64,000 nucleotides of DNA, from positions 82,273 to 146,272 of the forward strand of contig NZ_MCRI01000003.1 in NCBI RefSeq assembly GCF_001720165.1, in the 5' to 3' direction. This document shows positions 17,839 to 25,966 of the stretch, in pieces. Numbering within the stretch: the first letter of the stretch is position 1; every line of letters begins with the position of its first letter. The position numbers and the translations under genes are program-made. The notes under the pieces were generated by a model. It was not told the DNA's origin and searched no databases. It saw nothing but the letters and a program-made list of their open reading frames with translations. This stretch comes from Methylophaga muralis. Lineage in GTDB: Bacteria > Pseudomonadota > Gammaproteobacteria > Nitrosococcales > Methylophagaceae.

Positions 17839-19788
17839 ATGACACAAGCCCAAGCCAACCTTGATATCAACACACCTGAAAATGCGCCAGAAGAATGGAG
17901 TGCGCAACAGAGCAGTAAGCTCTATGGTGTGCGTGATTGGGGTGCGGATTATTTTGATATTTCCGCCGAGGGCAATGCGGTTGTCAGTTTGCAATTTGGT
18001 GAAAAGACCGTTCATGTACCATTAATCGATATTGTTAATGGCATGAAAGAACGTGGTCTAGATATGCCCGCAGTATTACGCATCGAAAACCTTTTGGATC
18101 TGCGTATAACACAGTTAAACGAGGCATTTGCCCGGGCTATCGAAACCGCTGGTTACAAAAATCATTATCGCGGCGTGTTCCCGATCAAAGTAAATCAGCA
18201 ATGTCACGTTATCGAAGAAATTGCCGATTACGGACGTCGTTACCATCATGGTCTGGAAGCGGGCAGTAAAGCTGAACTGATTATTGCGATCTCTCAGCTG
18301 CGTGATCATGACAGCCTGATTATCTGCAATGGTTACAAAGACGAAGAATTTATAGATTTAGGTCTGTATGCCCGCCAAATGGGAATTCCATGCTTTTTTG
18401 TATTGGAAACCGCCACTGAATTATTCACTATTTTAGAACGCAGCAAGGCCTTAGGAATTGATCCATTAATTGGTGTACGTATTCGTCTGGCCTCGACGGT
18501 TGAAGGTCACTGGAATGGTGACAGCGGTGACCGTTCGATCTTTGGTTTGTCGACTAATGCGTTGCTGGAAGTGGTTGAACAGCTTAAAAAAGCCGATATG
18601 TTGCATTGTTTGCAGTTATTACACAGTCATCTGGGTTCACAAATCCCCAATATCCGTAATATTCGTAGCGGCGTGATGGAAGCCTGTCGTTTCTATACTG
18701 GCCTTATCGAAGAAGGCGCACCGATGGGCTATATGGACCTCGGTGGTGGTTTGGCAGTTGACTACGAGGGTGCCCACTCAAATAGCACGCACAGTATGAA
18801 CTATGGGCTGGATGAGTATTGCTACAACATTATTGAAGCTTTGCAAGAATGTCTGGATCCTCTAGATATCGCCCATCCAGTACTTATTACTGAATCAGGG
18901 CGTGCATTAATTGCTTATTCTTCGATGCTGCTTTTCAATGTGCTTGAAGTGCGTGACCATAAACCCGGTGCGATACCTGATCAAGCACCGGAAGACAGCC
19001 ACGATATGTTGTTCAATCTTTATGCGGTGCTGGGCAATGTTACGGTGCAGAATCTGCAAGAATGTTACAACGACGCCATTTATTACCGGGATGAATTACG
19101 CGAGTTATTCCACCATGGTCAGGCGACATTACGTGAACGTGCTTTAGCTGAAAACGTATCACTCGCTATTCTGGAAAAAATCTCCGAATTATTGCCTCAG
19201 GCTCGCCGGGTCTCGGCTGAATTAGAAAGCCTGCCGGAATTACTGTCAGATATTTATTACGGCAATTTCAGTTTGTTTCAATCGTTACCAGATATCTGGG
19301 CGATTGATCAGATCTTCCCGATCATGCCGATTCATCGTTTAAATGAAAAACCGACTCGCTCTGCCGTAATCGCTGATATGACCTGTGATTGTGACGGCAA
19401 AATTGATTCGTTTTCTTATGAAGATGGCATCTGTAAAACCTTGCCGCTGCATCCGCTTAAAGAGGGTGAGGAATATTATCTAAGCGTATTTCTGGTGGGG
19501 GCCTATCAGGAAACATTAGGCGATTTGCATAATCTGTTTGGTGATACCAACGTGGTCAGCGTGCACATTAGCGAAGATGGCAGCTTTAACTTTGTGCGTG
19601 AGTTTCATGGCGACAGCATTGCCGACGTACTCAGCTATGTGGAATACGACCCGAAAGTGATGCAGGAACAATTCCGCAAACTGGCTGAGCAAGCCGTTCG
19701 GGATGGCAAAATTTCCGTACCCATGCGTCAACAAATGTTACGTGCCTTCAGCGACAGCATGAATGGCTATACCTTCTTTGAAAGATAA
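17839..19788 (+). CDS. speA: Biosynthetic arginine decarboxylase
   Basis: This 649-residue PLP enzyme turns arginine into agmatine. Signatures: YGVRDWGADYFDI at the N-terminus, the PLP lysine in GVFPIKVNQQ, LHSHLGSQIPNI, the glycine loop MDLGGGLAVDYEG and the fold-III decarboxylase cysteine region DMTCDCDGKID. Length fits E. coli SpeA (658). It starts a polyamine run: carboxyspermidine dehydrogenase follows after 24 bases, then, beyond a repeat element, the decarboxylase and agmatinase. An AGGGGG-type ribosome-binding site precedes the start. Confidence 0.97.
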   Translation: MTQAQANLDINTPENAPEEWSAQQSSKLYGVRDWGADYFDISAEGNAVVSLQFGEKTVHVPLIDIVNGMKERGLDMPAVLRIENLLDLRITQLNEAFARAIETAGYKNHYRGVFPIKVNQQCHVIEEIADYGRRYHHGLEAGSKAELIIAISQLRDHDSLIICNGYKDEEFIDLGLYARQMGIPCFFVLETATELFTILERSKALGIDPLIGVRIRLASTVEGHWNGDSGDRSIFGLSTNALLEVVEQLKKADMLHCLQLLHSHLGSQIPNIRNIRSGVMEACRFYTGLIEEGAPMGYMDLGGGLAVDYEGAHSNSTHSMNYGLDEYCYNIIEALQECLDPLDIAHPVLITESGRALIAYSSMLLFNVLEVRDHKPGAIPDQAPEDSHDMLFNLYAVLGNVTVQNLQECYNDAIYYRDELRELFHHGQATLRERALAENVSLAILEKISELLPQARRVSAELESLPELLSDIYYGNFSLFQSLPDIWAIDQIFPIMPIHRLNEKPTRSAVIADMTCDCDGKIDSFSYEDGICKTLPLHPLKEGEEYYLSVFLVGAYQETLGDLHNLFGDTNVVSVHISEDGSFNFVREFHGDSIADVLSYVEYDPKVMQEQFRKLAEQAVRDGKISVPMRQQMLRAFSDSMNGYTFFER

Positions 19789-19812
19789 TCTCAGGTTTAA
19801 GGACTCAGCTCT

Positions 19813-21012
19813 ATGTCAAAAGTGATCATTATTGGCGCCGGTGGTGTTGGCGGCGTCGTTACCCATAAATGTGCACAGTTACCGGAAGTGTTTTCAGAAA
19901 TTATTCTGGCCAGCCGAAATGAAGATAAATGTAAGGCGATTGCTGCCCAGCTGGATCGACCAATTCGCACTGCCCAGGTTGATGCGGATAATGTGCCTGA
20001 GTTGACCGCATTACTGGAAAAAGAAAAACCGGATCTGGTTATCAACGTGGCATTGCCATATCAGGACTTGCACATCATGGATGCCTGCTTGGCTGCTGGT
20101 GTGGATTATCTGGATACAGCCAACTACGAACCTTTAGATACCGCCAAGTTTGAATACAGCTGGCAGTGGGCTTATCGTGAAAAATTCGAAAATGCCGGTT
20201 TGATGGCTTTGCTTGGCAGCGGTTTTGATCCAGGTGCCACCAACGTATTTACCGCCTATCTTGCCAAACATTATTTCGATGAAATCCATGAGCTGGATAT
20301 TATTGACGTCAATGGTGGCGATCACGGTTATCCGTTTGCCACCAACTTCAATCCAGAAATCAATATCCGTGAAGTTACGGCAGAATGCCGTCATTGGGAA
20401 AATGGTGAGTTCGTCACTACGCCAGCCATGTCGAAAAAAGCCAGCTTTACCTGCCCAGAAGAAGTCGGGAATTACAACATTTACCGTATGTACCACGAAG
20501 AGTTGGAATCACTGGTAGTAAATTTCCCTACTTTGAAGCGTGCCCAGTTCTGGATGAGTTTTGGTGAAAGCTATCTGAAACACCTGGAAGTACTGGGTAA
20601 TGTCGGCATGACTGGTATTGACCCAATTGACTATAACGGTCAACAGATTGTGCCTATTCAGTTTCTGAAAGCATTGTTACCTGATCCTTCAACGCTTGGA
20701 CCACGCACTAAAGGTAAAACCTGTATCGGTTGTGTAGTGAAAGGCGTTAAAGATGGTAAACAGAAAATTGTTTATCTCTACCAAATCAAAGACCATCAGG
20801 ATTGCTACGCTGAAGTTCAATCTCAGGCGATTTCCTATACCACCGGTGTACCGGCGATGATTGGTGCCAAGATGATGTTGGAAGGCAAGTGGAAAAAACC
20901 GGGCGTCTGGAACATTGAGCAGTTTGATCCGGATCCGTTTATGGAAGATATGAATAAATACGGACTGCCTTGGGAAGTGATTGAACTGGATGATTTCAAT
21001 CTCGACGGTTGA
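19813..21012 (+). CDS. Carboxynorspermidine/carboxyspermidine dehydrogenase (saccharopine dehydrogenase family)
   Basis: The 399-residue NAD(P)H-dependent enzyme begins with a Rossmann loop, VIIIGAGGVGGVVTHKCAQ, and matches the Lys1-like carboxynorspermidine synthase group (for example GSGFDPGATNVFTAY and FGESYLKHLEVLGNVG). It reductively condenses aspartate semialdehyde with putrescine or diaminopropane to make carboxyspermidine or carboxynorspermidine. The partner decarboxylase lies at 21358, agmatinase follows that, and arginine decarboxylase precedes this gene. The dapA-type lysine enzymes elsewhere argue against a lysine role. AAGGA lies eight bases upstream of the start. Confidence 0.92.
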   Translation: MSKVIIIGAGGVGGVVTHKCAQLPEVFSEIILASRNEDKCKAIAAQLDRPIRTAQVDADNVPELTALLEKEKPDLVINVALPYQDLHIMDACLAAGVDYLDTANYEPLDTAKFEYSWQWAYREKFENAGLMALLGSGFDPGATNVFTAYLAKHYFDEIHELDIIDVNGGDHGYPFATNFNPEINIREVTAECRHWENGEFVTTPAMSKKASFTCPEEVGNYNIYRMYHEELESLVVNFPTLKRAQFWMSFGESYLKHLEVLGNVGMTGIDPIDYNGQQIVPIQFLKALLPDPSTLGPRTKGKTCIGCVVKGVKDGKQKIVYLYQIKDHQDCYAEVQSQAISYTTGVPAMIGAKMMLEGKWKKPGVWNIEQFDPDPFMEDMNKYGLPWEVIELDDFNLDG

Positions 21013-21033
21013 CCTTTATAAAGTAAGAAAAAG

Positions 21034-21308
21034 CTAACCACAGAGACACTGAGGGCACAGAGTTTTTTATCCGCAGATTACGCAGATGGACGCAGTTTTT
21101 TAATTTTAATATGAATGTAGGTTGGGTTGAGCTTGCAAAACCCAACATCATCTATTCTTCTGGGTCTTGTTGGGTTTCATAAATTCAACCCAACCTACAT
21201 TGTTTAAAAAACGTAGTTCGTGTGAGCGTAGCGTAACCCGTCAAAAATAATCTGCGTAATCTGCGGATGATTTATTTTTTTCTCTGTGCTCCGTGTCTCT
21301 GTGGTTAA
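21034..21308. repeat. Intergenic inverted repeat, copy 2, inside the polyamine gene run
   Basis: This occupies nearly all of the 345-base gap between the dehydrogenase and nspC. The outer arms are CTAACCACAGAGACACTGAG on the left and its mirror ending CTCTGTGGTTAA on the right (to 21307). A nested 19-base perfect inverted pair sits at 21069-21087 and 21250-21268 (ATCCGCAGATTACGCAGAT and its complement). The centre 21117-21198 is a head-to-head REP-like pair, GTAGGTTGGGTTGAGC...AACCCAACA against its mirror; a further REP-like half follows at 21213-21242. Confidence 0.88.
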
Positions 21309-21357
21309 TAAGCGTTAACAATATAAATTAACTATCATTTTCAGGTATTTGAAAATA

Positions 21358-22524
21358 ATGCAATTTACTGATTTTACCAAGCTTGATTTATCTCGATTGC
21401 CGTCGCCGTGTTTTGTGGTCGACGAGGTTGCGGTTGAGCGTAATTTACGCATTTTGAATCATCTGCAAACCGCCAGTGGTGCAAAAGTTTTGGCTGCTCT
21501 TAAAGCATTTTCAATGTGGTCTTTAGCACCGTTGACGGCCAAATATCTGAACGGCACCTGTGCCAGTGGGCTGCATGAAGCGCGGCTTGGTTTTGAAGAA
21601 TACGGTGGCGAAGTGCATGTATTTGCTGCAGCTTTCAGCCAGCAGGATATCGATGAACTGCTGACTTTTGCTCACCACATTGTGTTTAATTCCTGCGGCC
21701 AATGGCTGCGGTTTCGTGAGCAATGTCTTGCAGCGCAAAAGCAACGTCCGGATCTGCATTTTGGTTTACGTATCAACCCTGAACATTCAGAGGGTGCGGT
21801 GCCAATTTATGATCCGTGTGCGCCCGGTTCACGTTTAGGCATTCCGTTATCGCAATTAGATGAAACTGCTTTGGAGGGGATCTCTGGTCTGCATTTTCAT
21901 ACCCTATGCGAGCAAGGTTTTGAACCATTGCAACGGACTGTTGCAGCCATGGAGGCCAAGTTTGGCCATCTTTTGCCACAAATGCAGTGGGTGAACTTTG
22001 GTGGTGGCCATCATATTACGGCCGATGGCTATAATATCGACGGTCTTATTGAAATGATTCAAGATTTTAAACAACAGCATCAGGTCGAAGTTTATCTGGA
22101 ACCGGGCGAGGCGGTAGCAATCGGTACCGGTATTTTAAGCTGTGAAGTGCTGGATATCACTTGGAATCATCTGGATCAGGCCATTCTCGATACCTCTGCC
22201 ACCTGTCATATGCCTGATACCTTGGAAATGCCATATCGTCCAGATATTACTGATTCAGGATTGCCAGATGAGAAATCACATACCTATCGATTGGGCGGTT
22301 TAACCTGTCTGGCCGGTGATGTGATTGGCGATTACAGCTTTGATAAGCCACTGGAAATTGGTCAACGGCTGGTATTTGAAGATATGAGTCATTACACCAT
22401 GGTTAAAACCACGACGTTTAATGGCACCAAATTACCGTCACTGGCTATCTGGAATTCCGAAACCGATGAATTACGTGTAGTCAAAAGCTTTGGCTACAGC
22501 GATTTTAAAGAGCGACTGTCATGA
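21358..22524 (+). CDS. nspC: Carboxynorspermidine/carboxyspermidine decarboxylase
   Basis: The PLP-dependent fold-III decarboxylase of 388 residues has the Schiff-base lysine in VLAALKAFSMW, and the typical SGLHFHTLCEQ, NFGGGHHIT and YLEPGEAVAIG motifs, with the cysteine/aspartate pair DTSATCHMPD near the active site. It decarboxylates carboxyspermidine or carboxynorspermidine to the triamine. I use the ATG at 21358; a TTG at 21349 is closer to the weak AGG. It overlaps speB by four bases (ATGA). A repeat element separates it from its partner dehydrogenase, so expression may differ between the two halves. Confidence 0.93.
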   Translation: MQFTDFTKLDLSRLPSPCFVVDEVAVERNLRILNHLQTASGAKVLAALKAFSMWSLAPLTAKYLNGTCASGLHEARLGFEEYGGEVHVFAAAFSQQDIDELLTFAHHIVFNSCGQWLRFREQCLAAQKQRPDLHFGLRINPEHSEGAVPIYDPCAPGSRLGIPLSQLDETALEGISGLHFHTLCEQGFEPLQRTVAAMEAKFGHLLPQMQWVNFGGGHHITADGYNIDGLIEMIQDFKQQHQVEVYLEPGEAVAIGTGILSCEVLDITWNHLDQAILDTSATCHMPDTLEMPYRPDITDSGLPDEKSHTYRLGGLTCLAGDVIGDYSFDKPLEIGQRLVFEDMSHYTMVKTTTFNGTKLPSLAIWNSETDELRVVKSFGYSDFKERLS

Positions 22525-23402
22525 CTGCTGAATTGAACGAAGAATTTCCGATTTTCCTGGGATCCGAGATTGACCAGGCTGATCCAAAGCAGGCGATGTT
22601 TCATGTATTACCTGTGCCCTATGAAAAATCAGTTTCCTATGGTGGTGGTACAGCAAATGGACCATCAACGATCTTGAATGCTTCGTGGCAGCTGGAAAAA
22701 TGGGATGGTAAAAGCAATCCATGCGATTTGGGCATCTATACCTGCCCGCCAGTCGATTGCAGCGTCAGTTCACAACAGGTGATTGATAACATTGCCAATG
22801 CTACCGCTGAAATCATCCGTAACGGTGGTATTCCTGTGGTGTTAGGTGGTGAACATACCGTGACTTACGGCGTCATCAAAGGTTTAAAAGATGCCGGAAT
22901 TGATGACTTCGGTATTGTGCAGATCGATGCCCACGCCGATCTGCGTCATGCGTATGAAGGCGATATTTTGAGCCATGCCTCGGTAATGAAACGCGCAGTG
23001 GATATGGGTATTCCGTTATACCAACTGGGGATTCGTGCGTTTTGTGAAGAAGAAATGCAGGTGCGTGAAGAGTTTGGTGTGTATTACCAGGATGCCGATG
23101 AACTGGTCCCGAATAACATTAACAGCATTACCTTGCCCGATGATTTTCCGCAAAAAGTGTTTTTTACAGTCGATATTGATGGCATGGATCCCAGTGTGTT
23201 TCCATCAACCGGCACACCAGTACCCGGTGGCTTGAGTTGGTATCAAACTTTGAACTTGTTTGAATCTGTCGCCAAACAACGTGAAATTATTGGTTTTGAT
23301 GTAATGGAATTTGCACCAATTGAAGGTTTCCATGCTTATGACTTCGCAGCATCAATGCTGACCTATAAGTTGATGGGGATCACTGCTCGTAGTCGCCAAT
23401 GA
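22521..23402 (+). CDS. speB: Agmatinase
   Basis: The 293-residue ureohydrolase hydrolyses agmatine to putrescine and urea. The binuclear manganese ligands are all visible: GGEHTVTYG (H), QIDAHADLRH (DxHxD) and VDIDGMDPS (DxD). It starts inside the last codons of nspC, so translation is coupled. With speA, the dehydrogenase and nspC it completes a route from arginine through putrescine to spermidine without S-adenosylmethionine. The third repeat copy begins 18 bases after the stop codon. Confidence 0.94.
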   Translation: MTAELNEEFPIFLGSEIDQADPKQAMFHVLPVPYEKSVSYGGGTANGPSTILNASWQLEKWDGKSNPCDLGIYTCPPVDCSVSSQQVIDNIANATAEIIRNGGIPVVLGGEHTVTYGVIKGLKDAGIDDFGIVQIDAHADLRHAYEGDILSHASVMKRAVDMGIPLYQLGIRAFCEEEMQVREEFGVYYQDADELVPNNINSITLPDDFPQKVFFTVDIDGMDPSVFPSTGTPVPGGLSWYQTLNLFESVAKQREIIGFDVMEFAPIEGFHAYDFAASMLTYKLMGITARSRQ

Positions 23403-23420
23403 TTTTTGCGGTTAAAAAAA

Positions 23421-23674
23421 TTAACCACAGAGACACAGAGCGCACAGAGACAAAAGAAAAATAGATCCGCAGATTACGCCGATTTTCACAGATTAATATT
23501 TCAGGTAAAAAATCTATTGGTGTGATTACAGGTTGAACAAACTTTGAAGATGTCGTGTGATAAATGATGTAGGTAGGGTTAGCGTAGCGTAACCCGACAA
23601 AAATAATCTGTGAAAATCGGCGTAATCTGGGGATAACTTTAAAACCTCCGTGCCCTCTGTGTCTCTGTGGTTAA
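23421..23674. repeat. Intergenic inverted repeat, copy 3 (best-preserved ends)
   Basis: This fills the 347-base gap after speB. The ends are a perfect 20-base inverted pair, TTAACCACAGAGACACAGAG (23421) and its exact complement ending at 23674. Inside, 23471-23494 and 23605-23628 are exact 24-base reverse complements that differ in sequence from the matching arms of copy 2, yet still pair. A single REP-like hairpin (GTAGGTAGGGTTAGC...AACCCGACA) lies at 23569-23599. No open reading frame of note is inside. Confidence 0.9.
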
Positions 23675-23749
23675 TTAGTAGTTTCTGCTTTTCTTTGAAG
23701 CGTTTACACGTTAAAATTCGCGGTTTTTTTACTCTCTGGGGTCTGCGAC

Positions 23750-24157
23750 ATGAGCCAAGCTACAATTACATTGCTGCAAAACTACTACGATGCGTTCAAC
23801 CGTCAGGATATGGATGCGTTTTTGAATATGCTGACTGATGATGTTATTCATGACGTAAACCAAGGTGGTCGTGAGGTTGGTAAAGAAAAATTCTCTGCAT
23901 TTATGGATCGCATGAATGCACATTACAAAGAACAAATCGTTGATATTTCCATCACCAGCAATGAAGCAGGCGATCGCGCTGCCGTGGAGTTCACTGTATT
24001 AGGTGAATACCTGAGCACCGATGAAGGTTTGCCAGAAGCTAACGGCCAAAAATACAACCTGCCAGCCGGGGCGTTTTTTGTGATTCGTGATGGCAAAGTG
24101 GCTCGCATCACTAACTACTACAACCTGGAAGACTGGGTTAAACAAGTCGTCGGTTAA
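23750..24157 (+). CDS. NTF2-like protein related to ketosteroid isomerase (SnoaL-like)
   Basis: The 135-residue protein begins with the NTF2-fold pattern LLQNYYDAFNRQDMDAFLNML and DDVIHDVNQGG, and ends in IRDGKVARITNYYNLEDWV. The fold forms a cone-shaped pocket used for isomerases, cyclases or simply ligand binding, so no reaction can be assigned. GGGG lies upstream of the ATG. A terminator follows, then a GNAT acetyltransferase and a nitrilase-family amidase in the same direction. These three may form a functional set beside the polyamine genes. Confidence 0.75.
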   Translation: MSQATITLLQNYYDAFNRQDMDAFLNMLTDDVIHDVNQGGREVGKEKFSAFMDRMNAHYKEQIVDISITSNEAGDRAAVEFTVLGEYLSTDEGLPEANGQKYNLPAGAFFVIRDGKVARITNYYNLEDWVKQVVG

Positions 24158-24171
24158 ACTGCAGCACAATC

Positions 24172-24208
24172 AGCCAGTCTGGAATGTATTTTCCAGTCTG
24201 GCTTTTTT
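24172..24208 (+). terminator. Rho-independent terminator after the NTF2-like gene
   Basis: A 13-base stem, AGCCAGTCTGGAA against TTCCAGTCTGGCT (one central mismatch), with a 6-base loop, runs into a six-T tract. It separates the NTF2-like gene from the acetyltransferase. Confidence 0.85.
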
Positions 24209-24241
24209 ATATGCCTTTCCATTGCACGGATTGAAATAACT

Positions 24242-24829
24242 ATGCTGGAGTTGAAACGTTTATCAGGCGAAGCCCTGAATCAGTTTATCCCGGAACTGGC
24301 CAAATTACGTATTCAGGTTTTCCGTGATTTTCCTTATCTCTATGATGGGGATCCAGATTACGAAGCTCGCTACCTGCAAACTTATATTGAAGCGCCTGAC
24401 AGTGTGATTGTTTTAGCGTTTGATGGTGATAAGGTGGTCGGCGCATCGACTGGTATTCCACTGAAATATGAAACGGATGAAGTCAAAGCACCGTTTATCA
24501 AAGCGGGCATTGATGTCGATAGCGTGTTTTATTGTGGTGAGTCGGTTTTGTTGTCGCAATATCGAGGGCAGGGCGCTGGCGTAGCGTTCTTTGATCATCG
24601 TGAACAGCATGCCCGTGAGTTAGGTGGATATGAGTACAGCTGTTTTTGCGGTGTACAACGCCCTGACGATCATCCCCGTCGTCCAGCAGGATTCAGACCG
24701 TTGGATAATTTCTGGCGTAAGCGTGGCTACGAGAAACACCCTGAACTTCACACCACTTTCAGCTGGAAAGAACTGGATGAAGAGCATGAATCACCCAAAC
24801 CAATGACTTTCTGGATGAAGAAACTCTAG
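24242..24829 (+). CDS. GNAT-family N-acetyltransferase
   Basis: The 195-residue protein shows the GNAT core: a V-V-G strand motif (DKVVGASTG), then GESVLLSQYRGQGAG, whose Q/R-x-x-G-x-G/A loop binds the acetyl-CoA pyrophosphate. The C-terminus (FRPLDNFWRKRGYEKHPELHT) is typical of a GNAT subgroup found beside nitrilase-family genes. The amine acceptor is unknown; being close to polyamine synthesis, an acetylpolyamine is a possibility but only inference. It lies between two hairpins and 114 bases before the amidase gene. Confidence 0.78.
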   Translation: MLELKRLSGEALNQFIPELAKLRIQVFRDFPYLYDGDPDYEARYLQTYIEAPDSVIVLAFDGDKVVGASTGIPLKYETDEVKAPFIKAGIDVDSVFYCGESVLLSQYRGQGAGVAFFDHREQHARELGGYEYSCFCGVQRPDDHPRRPAGFRPLDNFWRKRGYEKHPELHTTFSWKELDEEHESPKPMTFWMKKL

Positions 24830-24857
24830 AGCTTATCTGCAATGCAGCAGATAAGCT
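24830..24857. other. Perfect stem-loop between acetyltransferase and amidase genes
   Basis: The 11-base perfect stem AGCTTATCTGC/GCAGATAAGCT with a 6-base loop begins directly after the acetyltransferase stop codon. There is no T-run on either side, so it is more likely an mRNA-stabilising or attenuating hairpin than an intrinsic terminator. Confidence 0.6.
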
Positions 24858-24943
24858 GTTACAAATAAACTGTTTGGCATTGAAATAAGGCTGAAATGCC
24901 CAATATTTAATGTCCCATTAACGATTTCCCGAGTTTGGTGTAA

Positions 24944-25828
24944 ATGAGCAAAGTTAAAGTCGCTGCAGCACAGTACGATATCGGTTTTTTCAAAGACTGG
25001 TCACAATTCACTGATAAATTGACGCAGTGGGTAGCTGAGGCTGTCGAAGAAAAAGCCAAACTGCTGGTGTTTCCTGAATATGGCAGCATGGAACTGGCCT
25101 CGTTATTTGGCGAAGCAGTGTATAAAGATCTCGGCAAGCAATTGCATTCGATGCAGGATGTGTATGCTGACTGGCAGGATCTGCATCATCAGCTCAGTAA
25201 ACAATATGATGTGATGATGTTGGCCAGCACGTTTCCTGTGCTACAGGAAGATGGCACTTTCCGTAATCGTGCCAACCTGTATGGCCCAGATGGCCTGATT
25301 GGTTTTCAGGATAAATTGATCATGACGCGCTTTGAAAATGAGCAATGGTTAATTCATCCCGGTCAGCAGATCAAAGTGCTGGATACCGATGTGGGTCGAA
25401 TCGGCATCAACATTTGTTATGACAGTGAATTCCCGATGATTGCCTATCAGCAGGTAAATGCTGGCGCAGATTTGATTCTGGCACCAAGTTGTACTGACAC
25501 ACAGGCTGGTTTTCACCGAGTACGGATTGGTTGTCAGGCACGTGCGTTGGAAAATCAATGCTATGTCGTGCAATCGCCAACATTTGGTGAAGCACGCTGG
25601 TCGGAAGCCGTTGATGTAAATACTGGTCGTGCCAGCATTTATACCCCGGTTGATTATGGTTTTCCGGATAACGGTATATTGATTGAAGGTGTCGCAGATA
25701 AGCCGGGTTGGGTGTGTGCTGATCTGGATTTAGCGGAAATCGCCCGCGTACGTCAGGAAGGACAGGTATTTAATTACCGTGACTGGCCGCTGCAACACAA
25801 ATTATCTGGACCTGACCAAACTCGCTAA
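24944..25828 (+). CDS. Nitrilase-superfamily carbon-nitrogen hydrolase
   Basis: The 294-residue enzyme has the complete catalytic set of the superfamily: E45 in VFPEYGSME, K124 in FQDKLIMTRFE and C158 in NICYDSEFP. Members hydrolyse amides or carbamoyl groups; N-carbamoylputrescine amidase is one branch, but the full speA-speB route already makes putrescine here, so that role would be redundant. The subgroup that travels with a GNAT gene is not characterised to my knowledge. A hairpin terminator lies just after the stop codon. Confidence 0.82.
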   Translation: MSKVKVAAAQYDIGFFKDWSQFTDKLTQWVAEAVEEKAKLLVFPEYGSMELASLFGEAVYKDLGKQLHSMQDVYADWQDLHHQLSKQYDVMMLASTFPVLQEDGTFRNRANLYGPDGLIGFQDKLIMTRFENEQWLIHPGQQIKVLDTDVGRIGINICYDSEFPMIAYQQVNAGADLILAPSCTDTQAGFHRVRIGCQARALENQCYVVQSPTFGEARWSEAVDVNTGRASIYTPVDYGFPDNGILIEGVADKPGWVCADLDLAEIARVRQEGQVFNYRDWPLQHKLSGPDQTR

Positions 25829-25837
25829 GCACTTTAC

Positions 25838-25862
25838 ACACCGCTGTTATGGCGGTGTTTTT
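25838..25862 (+). terminator. Rho-independent terminator after the amidase gene
   Basis: The 7-base stem ACACCGC/GCGGTGT with a 7-base loop is followed by TTTTT. It begins 10 bases past the stop codon. Confidence 0.85.
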
Positions 25863-25966
25863 ATTTGTAGCAGTCAATAGCCCTGCAACCTGTGTGGATG
25901 CAAGGGTTTCCGGCAGAGTATAAAATGCTCGGTCTATCTTGCTTTAAAAAATTACAGGAGTCATGC

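Noticed and set aside
21034..23674. The intergenic repeats as CRISPR arrays or insertion sequences
   Set aside because: There are no regularly spaced direct repeats with spacers, and no transposase frame inside the elements.
23650..23838. Small plus-strand frame over the third repeat and the NTF2-like gene start
   Set aside because: It joins repeat sequence to the NTF2-like gene in the wrong frame and has no support.
24944..25828. N-carbamoylputrescine amidase (AguB) as the identity of the nitrilase-family gene
   Set aside because: No agmatine deiminase is present, and speB already makes putrescine; the sequence does not clearly follow the AguB pattern.
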